DNA of 64,000 nt from Planococcus sp. SK3692 (GCF_028890485.2 NZ_JARCHV010000001.1:968698-1032697); one strand, 5' to 3'. Positions 26,192 to 35,879 are shown, counted from the first letter of the stretch. Made by a program: numbers and translations. Notes: generated by a model from the sequence alone, not told the origin.

Positions 26192-26192
26192 G

Positions 26193-27878
26193 CTATTCTC
26201 TTCCTGAGATATAAGCCCATTTATAGCTGAAGTCGCCCGTGAACGGATGCGTGATGACATCGTGCACATACGGTTTTTGCAGCGCCATGCTGCCGAACTG
26301 ATACATATTGGCAATGGCCGCATCTTCTTCGACGAGGATTTTCTCCACTTCAGCTAACGCTTGCCAGCGCTCTTCCGGTTTCAAGGCAAGTTCGCCGTTC
26401 GCCTGTTCCAGCAATTCATCCACTTGTTCATTGGAATACGCCATCGTGTTTTGAGGCGATTCGGTCGCAAACAAATCAAGGAATGTAATCGGGTCCTGGA
26501 AATCCGGGCCCCAGCCTGTGCTTTGGATATCGTAATCCTGTGCTTCGTTTTTATCAAGCAGGACATTGAACGGCACTTGGCTCATCTCAAGCGTCAAGCC
26601 TTCCAGATTGCCTTCCATTTGGTCTTTCATATAGGCATCGATCTTTTTCGAAAGTTCCGTATCGCCGCTCAAGTACTCAAAGCTCACTTCCGTCAGCCCT
26701 TCTTCCTCCAAGCCTTCTGCCCATAAGGCTTTCGCTTCCTCGGCATTGAATTCCATCATATCTCCATTGACCTGGCGGAAATCTTCATTGTTTGCATCAA
26801 ACGTAAATTCCGTCGGGACCAAGAAATCAGCCGGGATCGATCCGTTAGCGAGAACGATATCCGCCAAATCCTGTTTATTGAACGACAGCGCCAAGGCTTT
26901 GCGTAATTTCGGGTTCGCAAGCGGTGTCGGTTCACCTTCGCGCTCCTGGTTGAACTGCAAATAATAGACAGACGGCTTCAATACGCGCACGACTTCCTCA
27001 TCTTCCGCGTATTGCATGGCAAATTCGCCAGCCAAGCCGGCACGGTCCGCTTCGCCTGTTTCGTATAAGTTAACCCCTGTCCCTGGATCCGGGACGATAT
27101 TGAATTCCACTTTGTCCAACTTTACCGTTTCTGCATCCCAATATTCCGGGTTTTTCTCCAGCTCCCATGACATCGCAGCAGCGTCCCAGTTCGCTAATGT
27201 AAATGGCCCGTTCGACAATAGCTTCTCCGAATCCATGGCGTATTGATCTCCAAGTTCCGTGACATATGCTTCTTTCTGTGGATAAAACGTACCGAATGCC
27301 ATCAAGGACAAGAAATAAGGAACCGGCCGCTCGAGTGAAACAACCAGTGTTTGGTCGTTTTGCGCTTTTATGCCGAGTTCCGATTTATCCAGTTTGCCTT
27401 CTGCAATCGCTGCGGCATTTTTGATTGTGTCTGCCATCATGTACGGACCGTATGTCGAGCCTGTTTCCGGGTCGGCTGCGCGCTGCCACGCAAAGACGAA
27501 ATCATGCGCCGTCACAGCTGTACCATCAGACCAGTTCGCATCGCGCAACTTGAATGTATAGGTCAAGCCATCTTCACTGATTTCAGGATCGCCCGAAGCC
27601 ATCGCTGGAATGGCCGTGTTTTGCTGATCCAATCGGTAAAGTCCTTCACCTGCATTGTTTAACATGGTGAACGATACCGCATCATCCGCCAACACCGAGT
27701 CCATGGTCGGAACACCAGACCCTGTCGTCAATCGCAGTTCCTGGACACTGTCCAATTCGCTTGGTTGTGCCGCACTTTCTGTGTCTGTAGCGGTTTCTTG
27801 ATCCGCGCCGCACGCTGCAAGCGCCACAGCTAAACTAGCCGTGATGGCCAGCGTCCAAGCTTTATTTCGCTTCATCAT
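26193..27878 (-). CDS. Oligopeptide ABC transporter substrate-binding lipoprotein (OppA-like)
   Basis: 561 residues of the SBP family 5, closer to OppA of Bacillota. The lipobox is ALAAC with the lipid-modified Cys near residue 23. Family blocks include YTFKLRDANWSDGTAVTAHDFVFAWQR (key parts: KLRDANWSDG, AHDFVFAWQR), LSNGPFTLANWD, and RKALALSFNKQDLAD. It binds peptides outside the cell for an ABC importer. No permease genes are adjacent, so it is a second orphan binding protein in this window. Start follows AGGGGGAT. Confidence 0.88.
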   Translation of the reverse strand: MMKRNKAWTLAITASLAVALAACGADQETATDTESAAQPSELDSVQELRLTTGSGVPTMDSVLADDAVSFTMLNNAGEGLYRLDQQNTAIPAMASGDPEISEDGLTYTFKLRDANWSDGTAVTAHDFVFAWQRAADPETGSTYGPYMMADTIKNAAAIAEGKLDKSELGIKAQNDQTLVVSLERPVPYFLSLMAFGTFYPQKEAYVTELGDQYAMDSEKLLSNGPFTLANWDAAAMSWELEKNPEYWDAETVKLDKVEFNIVPDPGTGVNLYETGEADRAGLAGEFAMQYAEDEEVVRVLKPSVYYLQFNQEREGEPTPLANPKLRKALALSFNKQDLADIVLANGSIPADFLVPTEFTFDANNEDFRQVNGDMMEFNAEEAKALWAEGLEEEGLTEVSFEYLSGDTELSKKIDAYMKDQMEGNLEGLTLEMSQVPFNVLLDKNEAQDYDIQSTGWGPDFQDPITFLDLFATESPQNTMAYSNEQVDELLEQANGELALKPEERWQALAEVEKILVEEDAAIANMYQFGSMALQKPYVHDVITHPFTGDFSYKWAYISGRE

Positions 27879-28010
27879 TTATGGATCCCCCTAAGTCTAT
27901 TGCTCTAGTTCATTCCTCCCTTTATTATATACAAATAACAATTTTCTTGAAAAATATATAAAATTTCGAATTTAATCGAATTGATATTATCACGTATTTA
28001 TTTCTATACA

Positions 28011-28044
28011 GAACAACAGGCTTTCCCCTTAAGGAAAGCCTGTT
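28011..28044. repeat. Hairpin flanking the dispersed repeat
   Basis: GAACA-ACAGGCTTTCC pairs with GGAAAGCCTGTTC across a short AT loop. The arm GAACAACAGGCTTTC (28011-28025) recurs as an exact reverse complement at 28401-28415, on the other side of the repeat element. There is no strong T tract, so terminator function is uncertain. Confidence 0.6.
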
Positions 28045-28129
28045 CAAAATGTTATAACAGTCCATGAGCTGATATAGATTGAACGGAGGTTTTTTCTACA
28101 TCTAAAATTCAATGTTCTATCTAAGAAGC

Positions 28130-28380
28130 ATTTGGAGAAGCATTCGCTCGGAAAACATTCTGCTCAATAATGCTACGCATTACTTCGCAAAGATAAGGTC
28201 TCACGTAGTTCAACCTTATCTTTCCTGTGGGACTAGCGGGTTTGAGAGACCCCGCAGGGAATGAATGAGCGAAGCTTCGCTGAGTTCATTCATTTGCGAC
28301 GCTTGAGCATAGCGAAAGTGGAGCAAGCCGAGGAGGCTCGATTCCCGCCCCACGGAAAGCGAGCGATAAGCTTCGGAAAA
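28130..28380. repeat. Dispersed intergenic repeat, copy 1
   Basis: About 250 bases that match 62402-62593 over most of their length. Shared blocks include GCGCATTACTTCGCAAAG-like sequence (ACGCATT here), CTAGCGGGTTTGAGAGACC, and CGATTCCCGCCCCACGG. Copy 1 carries an extra stretch of about 60 bases (28262-28325) containing a hairpin built from GAATGAATGA and its inverse. CCTGTGGG pairs with CCCCGCAGG within the core. Similar sequences are known to me as non-coding dispersed repeats in Bacillales. Open frames across it are not genes. Confidence 0.75.
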
Positions 28381-28422
28381 TGCGGCTTCTTGAATTTCTA
28401 GAAAGCCTGTTGTTCGTTAAAA

Positions 28423-29103
28423 TTATTTCCGGTAATTCAATTGTTTGGACACGATGCGCATGAATTCTTCGAAGTTTGCGGAATAGCGGTTCCAATGATG
28501 GTACCATTTGCGGATAGTGTCGAGCAGCCAGAACGGCACTGGTTTGCCGTCGATGATCGGATAATATTCGTAATACGCTTTTTTCAGGTGTTCCCAGCGG
28601 AAATCGTTGCCGGGCTTGATATATTCGGACACGTCGAGCAATTTCGCGCGCCCATCCTGCAAGATGATGTTTTTTAAGTGGATATCCCGCGGATTCAAGC
28701 CGAGTTCGCGTATATAGTCGCGCGCTTTTTCCACATCCACGATGGCTTGTTCCGGCACATACACGCCTTGCAGCAGGCAATCGAACAGAGTCGGACCTTG
28801 TTCAAATTTCAATACCAGCATGCGTTCGTCTCTTCCGTAGCAAGCCGAGAAATACATCGATTGCCCGATTTGTTCATAGACGTTCGCTTCGGCTTCGAGT
28901 TTGTCTTTTTTGCCTTCGGCGTATACTTTAAATGCATATTCCGGAAAGTTCTGAGACTGGAATACAGCCGCATCCGTTCCGACGCCGATGCAGCGGAAGC
29001 CTTCGGCAATGCCAGTGATTGTGACTGGTTCATTATCGGGTTGCGCCGTTACCGTTATAGTGGACAATGCTTGCGCAGCAAGTTGCCATTGATCTTCATT
29101 CAT
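28423..29103 (-). CDS. Small protein-kinase-fold protein (YrzF-like)
   Basis: 226 residues resembling the short Bacillus kinases of the YrzF type. A Gly-containing loop GVGTDAAVF is followed by the presumed ATP lysine in YAFKVYAEGK. The catalytic-loop equivalent is NPRDIHLKNIIL, with Asp and Asn in the right spacing, and the metal-binding Asp is in LLDVSEY in place of DFG. The ATG at 29103 follows AGGAGAG; longer starts are unsupported. It is the last gene of a same-strand group with LuxR-type regulator, aspartate dehydrogenase and hydrolase. Substrate unknown. Confidence 0.78.
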   Translation of the reverse strand: MNEDQWQLAAQALSTITVTAQPDNEPVTITGIAEGFRCIGVGTDAAVFQSQNFPEYAFKVYAEGKKDKLEAEANVYEQIGQSMYFSACYGRDERMLVLKFEQGPTLFDCLLQGVYVPEQAIVDVEKARDYIRELGLNPRDIHLKNIILQDGRAKLLDVSEYIKPGNDFRWEHLKKAYYEYYPIIDGKPVPFWLLDTIRKWYHHWNRYSANFEEFMRIVSKQLNYRK

Positions 29104-29142
29104 GGCCATCTCTCCTCTGGTCAGTAAAGCTTTTTCCATTAA

Positions 29143-29176
29143 AATAACGAACCGCCATTGCTTGCGGTTCGTTATT
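29143..29176 (-). terminator. Hairpin between hydrolase and kinase genes
   Basis: Perfect 13-bp stem (AATAACGAACCGC / GCGGTTCGTTATT) with 8-base loop, after the hydrolase stop; the minus-strand side continues TTTTAA. It may terminate or attenuate before the kinase gene. Confidence 0.8.
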
Positions 29177-29206
29177 ATCATAGCATCAGTTTCACAATTA
29201 ATCCTT

Positions 29207-30091
29207 TTACGCACCCGGCTTCATTTCCTGGCGGTTGATCCATTCGCGAACGGTTTCCACATAAGCTTCCGGTTCTTCGATCCCCGGCATATGCGAACTG
29301 TTCTCAAATATGTGAAGTTCTGCATCCGGGACGAGGCGCGCATACTGTTCTGTAGCTTTTGGAGTGGCTTCATCGTAGCGCCCGCAAGTAAACAGCGACG
29401 GGATATCAATTTCAGACAGGCGCTCTGTCGCATCGAAATGCTTCAAGGTGCCGGTGACCGTGAATTCCGATGCTCCCCACATGTAATTATAGACATTCGA
29501 ATTCAACTGATCGAGATCATCCGAGAACTCGTCAGGCCAAGGATCGACGCGGCACATATGGGTTTTGTAATATTGCATCATCGCCTCGTCGTAGTCTTCT
29601 GAATCGGTCGTTCCCAGGCTTTCGCTCTCCTCGATCGTCTTTTGCAGTTGTTCTGGGAATTGCTTTAAATAAGCACGCTGGTCCCGCTCCCAGCGCTGCG
29701 CATCGAGTGCGGGCCCAGAGAACACGACACTGCGCACACCGCCTGGTTTTGTAAACAGATAAGACGCGGCGAGCATCGTTCCCCAGGAATGGCCAAGCAA
29801 ATGGACTTCTTCCAACTCGAGCGCTTGGATGACTTGCCCAAGCTCTTCGACGTAGCGCTCCACTGTCCAAAGAGACGTATCGTCCGGCCGCTCCGATTTT
29901 CCACAGCCAAGCTGGTCGTATTGGATGACCGGACGCTCTGTCCCTAATTGCCGCAGTGGGTCGCTATCGCTGCTTTTCATTCCCGGCCCGCCGTGAAGCA
30001 GTAATAATGGGATCCCGGGTCCCTTGCCAGTGATTCGGTACCATACCTTGCCTCCGGTTACGGGAATGAATCCTTCTTTGACATGTTCCAT
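29207..30091 (-). CDS. Proline iminopeptidase-family alpha/beta hydrolase (S33)
   Basis: 294 residues. The oxyanion-hole motif is LLLHGGPGMKS (about 31-41), YDQLGCGKS is at about 58-66, and the nucleophile elbow is GHSWG with Ser near residue 101. The acid is Asp in CGRYDEATP (about 238) and the His is in NSSHMPG (about 267). This is the S33 family of aminopeptidases that remove N-terminal proline, although members also act as amidases or esterases. The length is standard. Start follows GAAAGGGG. It sits 75 bases downstream of the aspartate dehydrogenase gene. Confidence 0.87.
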   Translation of the reverse strand: MEHVKEGFIPVTGGKVWYRITGKGPGIPLLLLHGGPGMKSSDSDPLRQLGTERPVIQYDQLGCGKSERPDDTSLWTVERYVEELGQVIQALELEEVHLLGHSWGTMLAASYLFTKPGGVRSVVFSGPALDAQRWERDQRAYLKQFPEQLQKTIEESESLGTTDSEDYDEAMMQYYKTHMCRVDPWPDEFSDDLDQLNSNVYNYMWGASEFTVTGTLKHFDATERLSEIDIPSLFTCGRYDEATPKATEQYARLVPDAELHIFENSSHMPGIEEPEAYVETVREWINRQEMKPGA

Positions 30092-30165
30092 TTTATACCC
30101 CTTTCAAATCATCGTATTTTTGAACTTCCATCATACCGAAAGCTATCTCCTTGCTGTCTTTCTTT

Positions 30166-30945
30166 TCAATTGCCAATTCTCAAAGCACGCCCTTTATTCT
30201 GCAGCACTGACAGAATGCTCAAGGCCGCGAGTAAACTGGTTTTCGGGTTCGCTGCCATCGGGGTGTTCTCAACTTGCAACTGCATCTTGCCAAAAACCCC
30301 TTGTGCTGCGATCATATGCTTATTGCGTTCGACATTTGGGTCGACGATGATGCGCACTTTCGTCTTGTGCACTCCGATGCCCGCAATGGCGAGTACGAGC
30401 GCGACGTTAATGTTCTTCGGGAATTCATCGACCGCATCAAACGCCGTCCCGTCAAACAGCACTTGTTCACGGTCCGTCTCTATTCCTAGTGACATCGGCG
30501 ACTTCCGTGTCGTCAGCTGGACAGATTCCAATCCGCCCAATGCCCTTGCCGATTGCAAAACGTCCAATCCGCCGATCGCGCCCGATGGCAAATAGATATG
30601 TGTGCCGTTCGTTTCCGCAAGTTGCGTCAGTTCATCCAAAAATGCGAAGTCTTTGAACACGCCGATGCTGCTGACGATGAGGTCTTTTTTATGTTCAAGC
30701 ACTTGTTTCAAAAACAACTGCGCCGCATCCACTGTTACAGCTTCCACGACGGTATCGATAGAGCCCGATAGAAATTCGTTTAAATCTGTGTAAAACCCCA
30801 TGCCAAAGCGCTCTTTTAAACGCGTTCCGGCTTCCACGTTGCGTCCGAACACTGCAGTGATCCGCCCATCTGCCATGCGGTTTTCATTCACCTGTTCGAG
30901 CAAATAGGTCGCTATGTTGCCGGTTCCGATGATGCCGATGTTCAT
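30166..30945 (-). CDS. nadX: L-aspartate dehydrogenase family protein
   Basis: 259 residues with an N-terminal Rossmann motif GIIGTGNIAT and the conserved family core: LPSGAIGGLD (about 118-127), VLFDGTAFDAVDEFPKNINVA (key parts FDGTAFDAV and FPKNINVA), NKHMIAAQGVFG, and NPKTSLLAALS. The enzyme deaminates L-aspartate to oxaloacetate or iminoaspartate with NAD(P), and in some bacteria feeds NAD synthesis. No nadA or nadC is near, so an amino-acid-catabolic role is equally possible. Start follows AAGGAGG. It lies 65 bases downstream of the LuxR-type gene. Confidence 0.82.
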   Translation of the reverse strand: MNIGIIGTGNIATYLLEQVNENRMADGRITAVFGRNVEAGTRLKERFGMGFYTDLNEFLSGSIDTVVEAVTVDAAQLFLKQVLEHKKDLIVSSIGVFKDFAFLDELTQLAETNGTHIYLPSGAIGGLDVLQSARALGGLESVQLTTRKSPMSLGIETDREQVLFDGTAFDAVDEFPKNINVALVLAIAGIGVHKTKVRIIVDPNVERNKHMIAAQGVFGKMQLQVENTPMAANPKTSLLAALSILSVLQNKGRALRIGN

Positions 30946-31010
30946 ATTAGCTCCTCCTTAAAGTCGATGGTTTAAGAACTCGCGCAAAGTTTCTCTTCAT
31001 TAAACTCCAG

Positions 31011-31688
31011 TTAAAAGATCGCTCCCCTTCTCATCAACTCCGCTACTGCATGTGTGCGATTGGAAACGCCCAGCTTTTTCACAGCTTGCTTCACATATTG
31101 CTTGACCGTAGCCTCGCTGATGTCCAGACGCCCAGCGATTTCTTTCGTCGCCGCTCCCCAGGCGATTTCCCTCATGACTTCCCATTCCCGCGTGCTCAAT
31201 AACGCATGGCTTTGGGATATTGAAAAAGAGCACAAAATTTTGCCTGCTTGTTCACCAAACTTCGTCATGTGATCCAATAATTCCGGTGAGCAGACGGTTT
31301 CCTGATTAATGCCGTAAATGAAGCCATGCACGGTAGTTCCGGTAAAGACGGGCATCACGAGAAATGACCGGACAGTGGAATCGATGATGTAATTGCTGCT
31401 GGTCTTCTCGAAAATTTCCTGGCCTTCGTAATATTTCGCCTTGCGTTCCAGAAGGGCAGCTTCAATCGTCGGCAGGCTGCGGATGTCATAGCGCAATTCC
31501 GGGATGTGCTTGATCTTCTCTTGTTCCAATGAAATAATGCCTTCGCCTAAAAATCCGATAATCGAGTAACGGAAAAAATAAGCTTCCGCCATCTGGCATT
31601 GATTCACAAAGACTTTCAGCATTTCGACCATAGACTGTTCCTGATTGCTGCCTGGCTTCAATATCCCAGCTTGATCCGCAAGAGCCAT
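31011..31688 (-). CDS. LuxR-type HTH regulator with GAF-like sensor domain
   Basis: 225 residues. The N-terminal region (about 1-155) has the strand-helix pattern of a GAF-like ligand domain (FLVMPVFTGTTVHGFIYGI). The C-terminal LuxR-type helix-turn-helix (about 160-222) reads LSTREWEVMREIAWGAATKEIAGRL followed by SEATVKQYVKQAVKKLGV; only key parts are given. The ATG at 31688 has better spacing from AAAGGA than a GTG 6 bases upstream. It is first in line with nadX, hydrolase and kinase genes on the same strand, and divergent from an SDR gene, so it may regulate either. Signal unknown. Confidence 0.78.
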   Translation of the reverse strand: MALADQAGILKPGSNQEQSMVEMLKVFVNQCQMAEAYFFRYSIIGFLGEGIISLEQEKIKHIPELRYDIRSLPTIEAALLERKAKYYEGQEIFEKTSSNYIIDSTVRSFLVMPVFTGTTVHGFIYGINQETVCSPELLDHMTKFGEQAGKILCSFSISQSHALLSTREWEVMREIAWGAATKEIAGRLDISEATVKQYVKQAVKKLGVSNRTHAVAELMRRGAIF

Positions 31689-31817
31689 CTTCACTCATCC
31701 TTTCGAAGGAGGCACTTCCTGCTAAAAAGGGAATATGCCTAAGTTATTCATTATTGTAACATTAATAATTGATAGAATATTCCCATTAATCATCAGATTA
31801 CTCGAGGAGGAATCATC

Positions 31818-32582
31818 ATGGCAGAAAAAGTAGTGCTAATTACAGGCGGCGCAGGCGGAATCGGCATGGATACAGCGAAGGCCTTTTTGGAACAGGGCGA
31901 TCGCGTCGTCCTTGTCGACATCAACCAGGAAGCGCTGGATAAGACGAAAGATGTACTGGAAGCCGACGAAGCACAAATCAAAGTCATTCAAGCAAATGTC
32001 ACCGAAGAAAGCGATGTGGCAAATTATGTCCAGGAAACCGTAGACGCTTTCGGGCGCATCGATGTCTTTTTCAATAACGCCGGCATCAACGGCCCACATA
32101 AAATGATCAAAGATTTGGAGAAAGAACATTTCGAAAGCATCATGGGCATCAATGTCACGGGCGTTTTCCTGGGACTCAAGCATGTGATCCAGCAGATGGA
32201 GAAACAAGGATTCGGCAGCATTATCAACACAGCATCGAATGCGGCTTATATCGGCTCACCTGGCATGCCCGGCTATATCGCTTCTAAACACGCAGTCGTC
32301 GGACTGACAAAAACGGCTGCGTTGGAAACAGCTGCACAAGGCATCCGTGTCAATGCGGTCGCACCGGCAGCTATCGATACCCAAATGCTGACCGCTATCC
32401 AAAGCAATATTTCTCCGGATGACCCTGAAGCAGCTGCTGCAGCCATACGGCAAGGCATTCCGGTCGGCCGTTTCGGTACACCGATGGAAGTCGCGCAAAT
32501 CGTGCTGTTCTTGGCTTCCGATAAATCCTCTTTTGTCACTGGTTCCATTTACAATGTCGACGGTGGCATGCAAGCCGATTGA
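31818..32582 (+). CDS. SDR family oxidoreductase
   Basis: A 254-residue classical SDR. TGGAGGIG (9-16) binds the cofactor, VDIN after strand 2 points to NAD, NNAGI is at about 88, Ser is in NTASNAAY, and YIASK holds the catalytic Tyr and Lys. GIPVGRFGTPMEVAQ and VDGGMQAD at the end are typical of the glucose 1-dehydrogenase/cyclohexanol dehydrogenase-like group. Start follows GAGGAGG. It is divergent from the LuxR-type regulator with about 125 bases between starts. Substrate unknown. Confidence 0.85.
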   Translation: MAEKVVLITGGAGGIGMDTAKAFLEQGDRVVLVDINQEALDKTKDVLEADEAQIKVIQANVTEESDVANYVQETVDAFGRIDVFFNNAGINGPHKMIKDLEKEHFESIMGINVTGVFLGLKHVIQQMEKQGFGSIINTASNAAYIGSPGMPGYIASKHAVVGLTKTAALETAAQGIRVNAVAPAAIDTQMLTAIQSNISPDDPEAAAAAIRQGIPVGRFGTPMEVAQIVLFLASDKSSFVTGSIYNVDGGMQAD

Positions 32583-32600
32583 TATGGATATAAACGAATA

Positions 32601-32634
32601 GAGCCCAAGGGAAATGGCCGTTTCCCTTGGGCTC
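32601..32634. terminator. Terminator between SDR and P450 genes
   Basis: Perfect 14-bp stem (GAGCCCAAGGGAAA / TTTCCCTTGGGCTC) with 6-base loop. The flanking T runs are short on both strands. Confidence 0.75.
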
Positions 32635-32680
32635 TATTTCAGTTACTGTTTTTTTTACAAGCTAGTCATTATTCCATCTT

Positions 32681-35600
32681 TTACGAAGCCGACCAAACGT
32701 CTTTCGCAAACCGGCCGGATTGTTCAAGTTCCGCGAGCCATGCCAAAGCTTGTTCATGCGTTGTGTTTCGCAATTTCTGGTAGCTGCGGATCAAGCTTTG
32801 CTCCACGGCTGGCGCCATCTTGCCGCCATCTCCGCAAATATACAGATGTCCGCCCTGTTCCAACAGCCCGAGAATTTCCAGTGCATTTTGTTCCATCAAG
32901 TGCTGTACATAGACTTTCTCTTGCTGTTGTCTTGAGAAGGCGCTGTGCAACTCGATCAAGCCAAGCTGCTCGGCTTGCTTCAATTCTTCTTCATATAAGA
33001 AATCCTCTTGTGCATGACGACAGCCGAAATACAGCTGGGCGGCGCCGAGTTGCACTCCTTGTTCTTTCAACACTTTTCGTGCTTGGATAAAGCCACGGAA
33101 CGGTGCGATGCCGGTGCCTGGGCCGACCATGACGAGCGGTGTTTCCGGGTTTTCCGGCAATTGGAAAGCAGTTTGAGGCGTGCGGATAAAGCAAGCGATT
33201 TTATCTCCCGCCTCGCGCTTCGCCAAATAATTGGAAGCGATGCCTGCGTATTCTCCTGTACCGCTCCAAGCCGCGCCTTTCACGACGCTGACCGTGATGC
33301 TCGCTTTGCTGGATGAGACACGCGGTGAGCTCGAGATCGAGTAGTAGCGGGCTCTCAATGCCGGCAATAAAGCCAAAAAGTGCTCAAATTCTATCTCGCA
33401 TGACATAAAGCGTTCCAGCAATTCAAGCATCGTCAAACGCTTCGCAAGCACTTCCCGTTTATAGGTCTCGTCTTCCACCAATTGTTCAAGCTCCTGTTTA
33501 TGGGGCGGGCACGGATTGCTTTTCGCAAGTTCGCGGAGCTGCGCGCGTGTCGCCGGCTCTTGCAACTCGACATAGCTTGCGAGCAATTGTTCGAGCTGGA
33601 CCGGCTGGCCGGTCGGCAAATGGTTCGCGCGTCCAGAGTTTCCTTTCAGAACTACATGCTCTTCACCTTTTAGGCCGAAACGCGTCAACACCCGCTCCAC
33701 CAATTCCTTGGAATTCTCTGGCAGCACGCCGAGATGGTCGCCTTCTTGATACGCCGCCCCTTCAGGCAACTGAATCTCGATATGGCGTGTGCTGCGTTCC
33801 GCTGTCTTCAATAACTCGTCATTGCCAGCAACTACTGCAGTGAACGCATCGTATGCACGCGCTGATGGGGTATGGCTGACACCGCTGATGAATTCCATCG
33901 TCAACTGATTGGTTGCTTGTGCGTTCGTTTCCAGGTCGAGCCCGAAACGTTCGGCGAGTGCTGGCCATAAAGCTTGCTGCCATTTTTCCAGCTCTCCGTC
34001 GAAATCTTCGCTGGAATCGCCTTCTCCGCGGCCGATGAGCTGTGTGGCGCCTGTTGCCGATAGTTGTTCGTCAATTATGCTCGGCACGCGCTGATAGGTC
34101 GTTGCCCAGTTGCGGTCTCCGCAGCCGAAGACGCTGTATGTGATGCCTTCCGTGGAATCGGCCGTTGCCAGCCACTCCATAAAGCGCACCGCATTGTCCG
34201 GCGGGTTTCCGTTATACGAAGCCGATACGATGACGACCGCCCCTTGTGTTGGCAAGTTGCCGGCATAGTCATCGAGCGCAGCTACTTGTGACTCAAAGCC
34301 TTTAAAACGTGCCGTTTCCGAGAGCTCCCGGGCGACGCCTTGTGCTGTCCCAAGGTTGGATCCGTAAAGCACCATTAGCGGCGTGCCGTGCGAATCGATG
34401 GCTCGCTCAGCTTCCGGCGCTTGTTCTGTCTCTTCCGCAACTGGCGCCTGGAACATCTGCACTTTTCGTCTCGGTTTCACTTTCATCGTCAATCCGTCCG
34501 GTTTGAAGGTCAACGTTTCTTTTACTTCAAGTTGGTAATCGCTATGGTCGATCAGTTCGAAATGCTGTAGCACCATCCCGAGCACGAGCACCGCTTCGTG
34601 GAGCGCAAATTGCTGGCCGATGCAGGCGCGTTGTCCGTTGCCGAACGGCTTGTATGCATGATGCGGGATTTTCGAAATGTCTTCAAAACGCTCTGGCCGG
34701 AAACTTTCTGCGTCTTGTCCCCAAACGCTCTTGTCGCGGTGCAATTCTGGAATCAGCAAAGTGAACGCTTCGCCTTTTCCGACTTCATACTTGCCGGCAA
34801 GCGTCGTATCTTCTTTCGCGTAGACGGAAAACGCCGGTGCGGTCGGCCACAGGCGCAATGCTTCGTTCAAGATCATGCGCACATATTTCAATTGCTTCAC
34901 TTGTTTGAAGGTAGGCGTCGCATCGCCAAGCACTTCGTCCACTTCAGCATAGGCTTTTTGCAATTTGTCCGGATGTTTTAATAGGTACTGGATCGCGAAT
35001 GACAACAAGCCGCTCGTCGTTTCGTGTCCGGCAATCAAGAACGTGATGATTTGGAAGCGAATGTTTTCATCATCCAAAGATTCACCGGTTTCCGGGTCTT
35101 TGCCTTTTAGCATATGCGCAAGCAAATCATCTTCGCCCTGGTCGCCCGCTTGTTTGCGTTCTGCGATCAATTCGTCAACCAAGTTGAACATATAATCGAT
35201 GTCTTCCTTGAATTGCTGCTTCGAGCGCACCATCAATTTGTCCTGGATGCCAAGACGCTGCGTCTGGCTCATCGATTCATCCAAAGCCCTCACCATTTTC
35301 TCGATGAACGGATGGGAATCCTCGCGGTAAAAGCTATTGAAGCGGTAATTGAACCCGCATAAACCGATCGTATCGAGCGTCAAACGCGTCATATCATCCG
35401 GCACATCGATTTCCTCGTTCGGATTGAGCCGTGCCCATTTCTGCACCAATTGTGACGCAAGGTCGATCATTTTCTCGTGATAGCCTTTCATCGCCTGCTG
35501 GCTAAAGCTCGGCAAGAGGATATTATGGGCTTTCTTCCAGTTCGGTTCTTCGGTCCCGCTTGTAAACAAGCCGTCGCCGCCAAAAGCCCGGACTTTCTGG

Positions 35601-35830
35601 AGTGCCGGCCCGATCTTTTTATCAAAGCGCGTCTCGTCACAGATTTCCGCGGCCAGTTCCGCACTTGATACAAACGTGCTCGCACGTCCTGGAAAATGGA
35701 ATTGATAGATCGGCCCAAGTTCACGCGCTTGCTGCATGAACGATTGCACTGGCTTTTCTTTATTGATCAAAGGCAAATTGCCAAGCGGACCATAGGATTT
35801 CGGTTGTGGAAGGTTTTTCATTTGGATCAT
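32681..35830 (-). CDS. Bifunctional cytochrome P450 / NADPH-P450 reductase (CYP102 family)
   Basis: A 1049-residue self-sufficient fatty-acid hydroxylase of the P450 BM3 type. The heme domain (1-460) has the oxygen-activating AGHETT (about 267-272), EALRLWP (ExxR), and the heme Cys near 403 in [10 protein letters not shown]. The FMN domain (about 490-640) begins [13 protein letters not shown]. The FAD/NADPH domains (about 690-1045) carry [10 protein letters not shown] and [13 protein letters not shown]. In the BM3 active-site segment GLFTSWT the Trp is Gly here (GLFTSGT), while the Phe equivalent to F87 is kept. It hydroxylates medium or long fatty acids near the omega end. It follows a TetR gene on the same strand, with an operator between them. 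Start has AGAGGTG. Confidence 0.95.
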   Translation of the reverse strand: MIQMKNLPQPKSYGPLGNLPLINKEKPVQSFMQQARELGPIYQFHFPGRASTFVSSAELAAEICDETRFDKKIGPALQKVRAFGGDGLFTSGTEEPNWKKAHNILLPSFSQQAMKGYHEKMIDLASQLVQKWARLNPNEEIDVPDDMTRLTLDTIGLCGFNYRFNSFYREDSHPFIEKMVRALDESMSQTQRLGIQDKLMVRSKQQFKEDIDYMFNLVDELIAERKQAGDQGEDDLLAHMLKGKDPETGESLDDENIRFQIITFLIAGHETTSGLLSFAIQYLLKHPDKLQKAYAEVDEVLGDATPTFKQVKQLKYVRMILNEALRLWPTAPAFSVYAKEDTTLAGKYEVGKGEAFTLLIPELHRDKSVWGQDAESFRPERFEDISKIPHHAYKPFGNGQRACIGQQFALHEAVLVLGMVLQHFELIDHSDYQLEVKETLTFKPDGLTMKVKPRRKVQMFQAPVAEETEQAPEAERAIDSHGTPLMVLYGSNLGTAQGVARELSETARFKGFESQVAALDDYAGNLPTQGAVVIVSASYNGNPPDNAVRFMEWLATADSTEGITYSVFGCGDRNWATTYQRVPSIIDEQLSATGATQLIGRGEGDSSEDFDGELEKWQQALWPALAERFGLDLETNAQATNQLTMEFISGVSHTPSARAYDAFTAVVAGNDELLKTAERSTRHIEIQLPEGAAYQEGDHLGVLPENSKELVERVLTRFGLKGEEHVVLKGNSGRANHLPTGQPVQLEQLLASYVELQEPATRAQLRELAKSNPCPPHKQELEQLVEDETYKREVLAKRLTMLELLERFMSCEIEFEHFLALLPALRARYYSISSSPRVSSSKASITVSVVKGAAWSGTGEYAGIASNYLAKREAGDKIACFIRTPQTAFQLPENPETPLVMVGPGTGIAPFRGFIQARKVLKEQGVQLGAAQLYFGCRHAQEDFLYEEELKQAEQLGLIELHSAFSRQQQEKVYVQHLMEQNALEILGLLEQGGHLYICGDGGKMAPAVEQSLIRSYQKLRNTTHEQALAWLAELEQSGRFAKDVWSAS

Positions 35831-35861
35831 TTATTAGCACCTCTTCTGTAAAATTAAAAAC

Positions 35862-35879
35862 GGAATGAATATTCATTCC
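35862..35879. promoter_or_regulatory. TetR (Bm3R1-like) operator before the P450 gene
   Basis: GGAATGAATATTCATTCC is a perfect 18-bp palindrome 32 bases upstream of the CYP102 start. It closely matches the Bm3R1 operator of B. megaterium (GGAATGAACGTTCATTCC). A second copy lies before the TetR gene. Confidence 0.8.

Larger units (their letters stand above)
27879..28422. other. Intergenic region holding a dispersed repeat
   Basis: A 540-base gap. The first 130 bases are AT-rich and hold the divergent upstream region of the OppA-like gene. A hairpin at 28011-28044 and a dispersed repeat (28130-28380) fill most of the rest, ending with an inverted copy of the hairpin arm at 28401-28415. Confidence 0.7.

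Noticed and set aside
28286..28780. Minus-strand open frame across repeat copy 1 and the kinase gene
   Set aside because: It lies in the dispersed repeat and in the wrong frame of the kinase gene. Its C-terminal end (LAFRGAGIEPP) recurs only because the repeat recurs, and no ribosome binding site is present.
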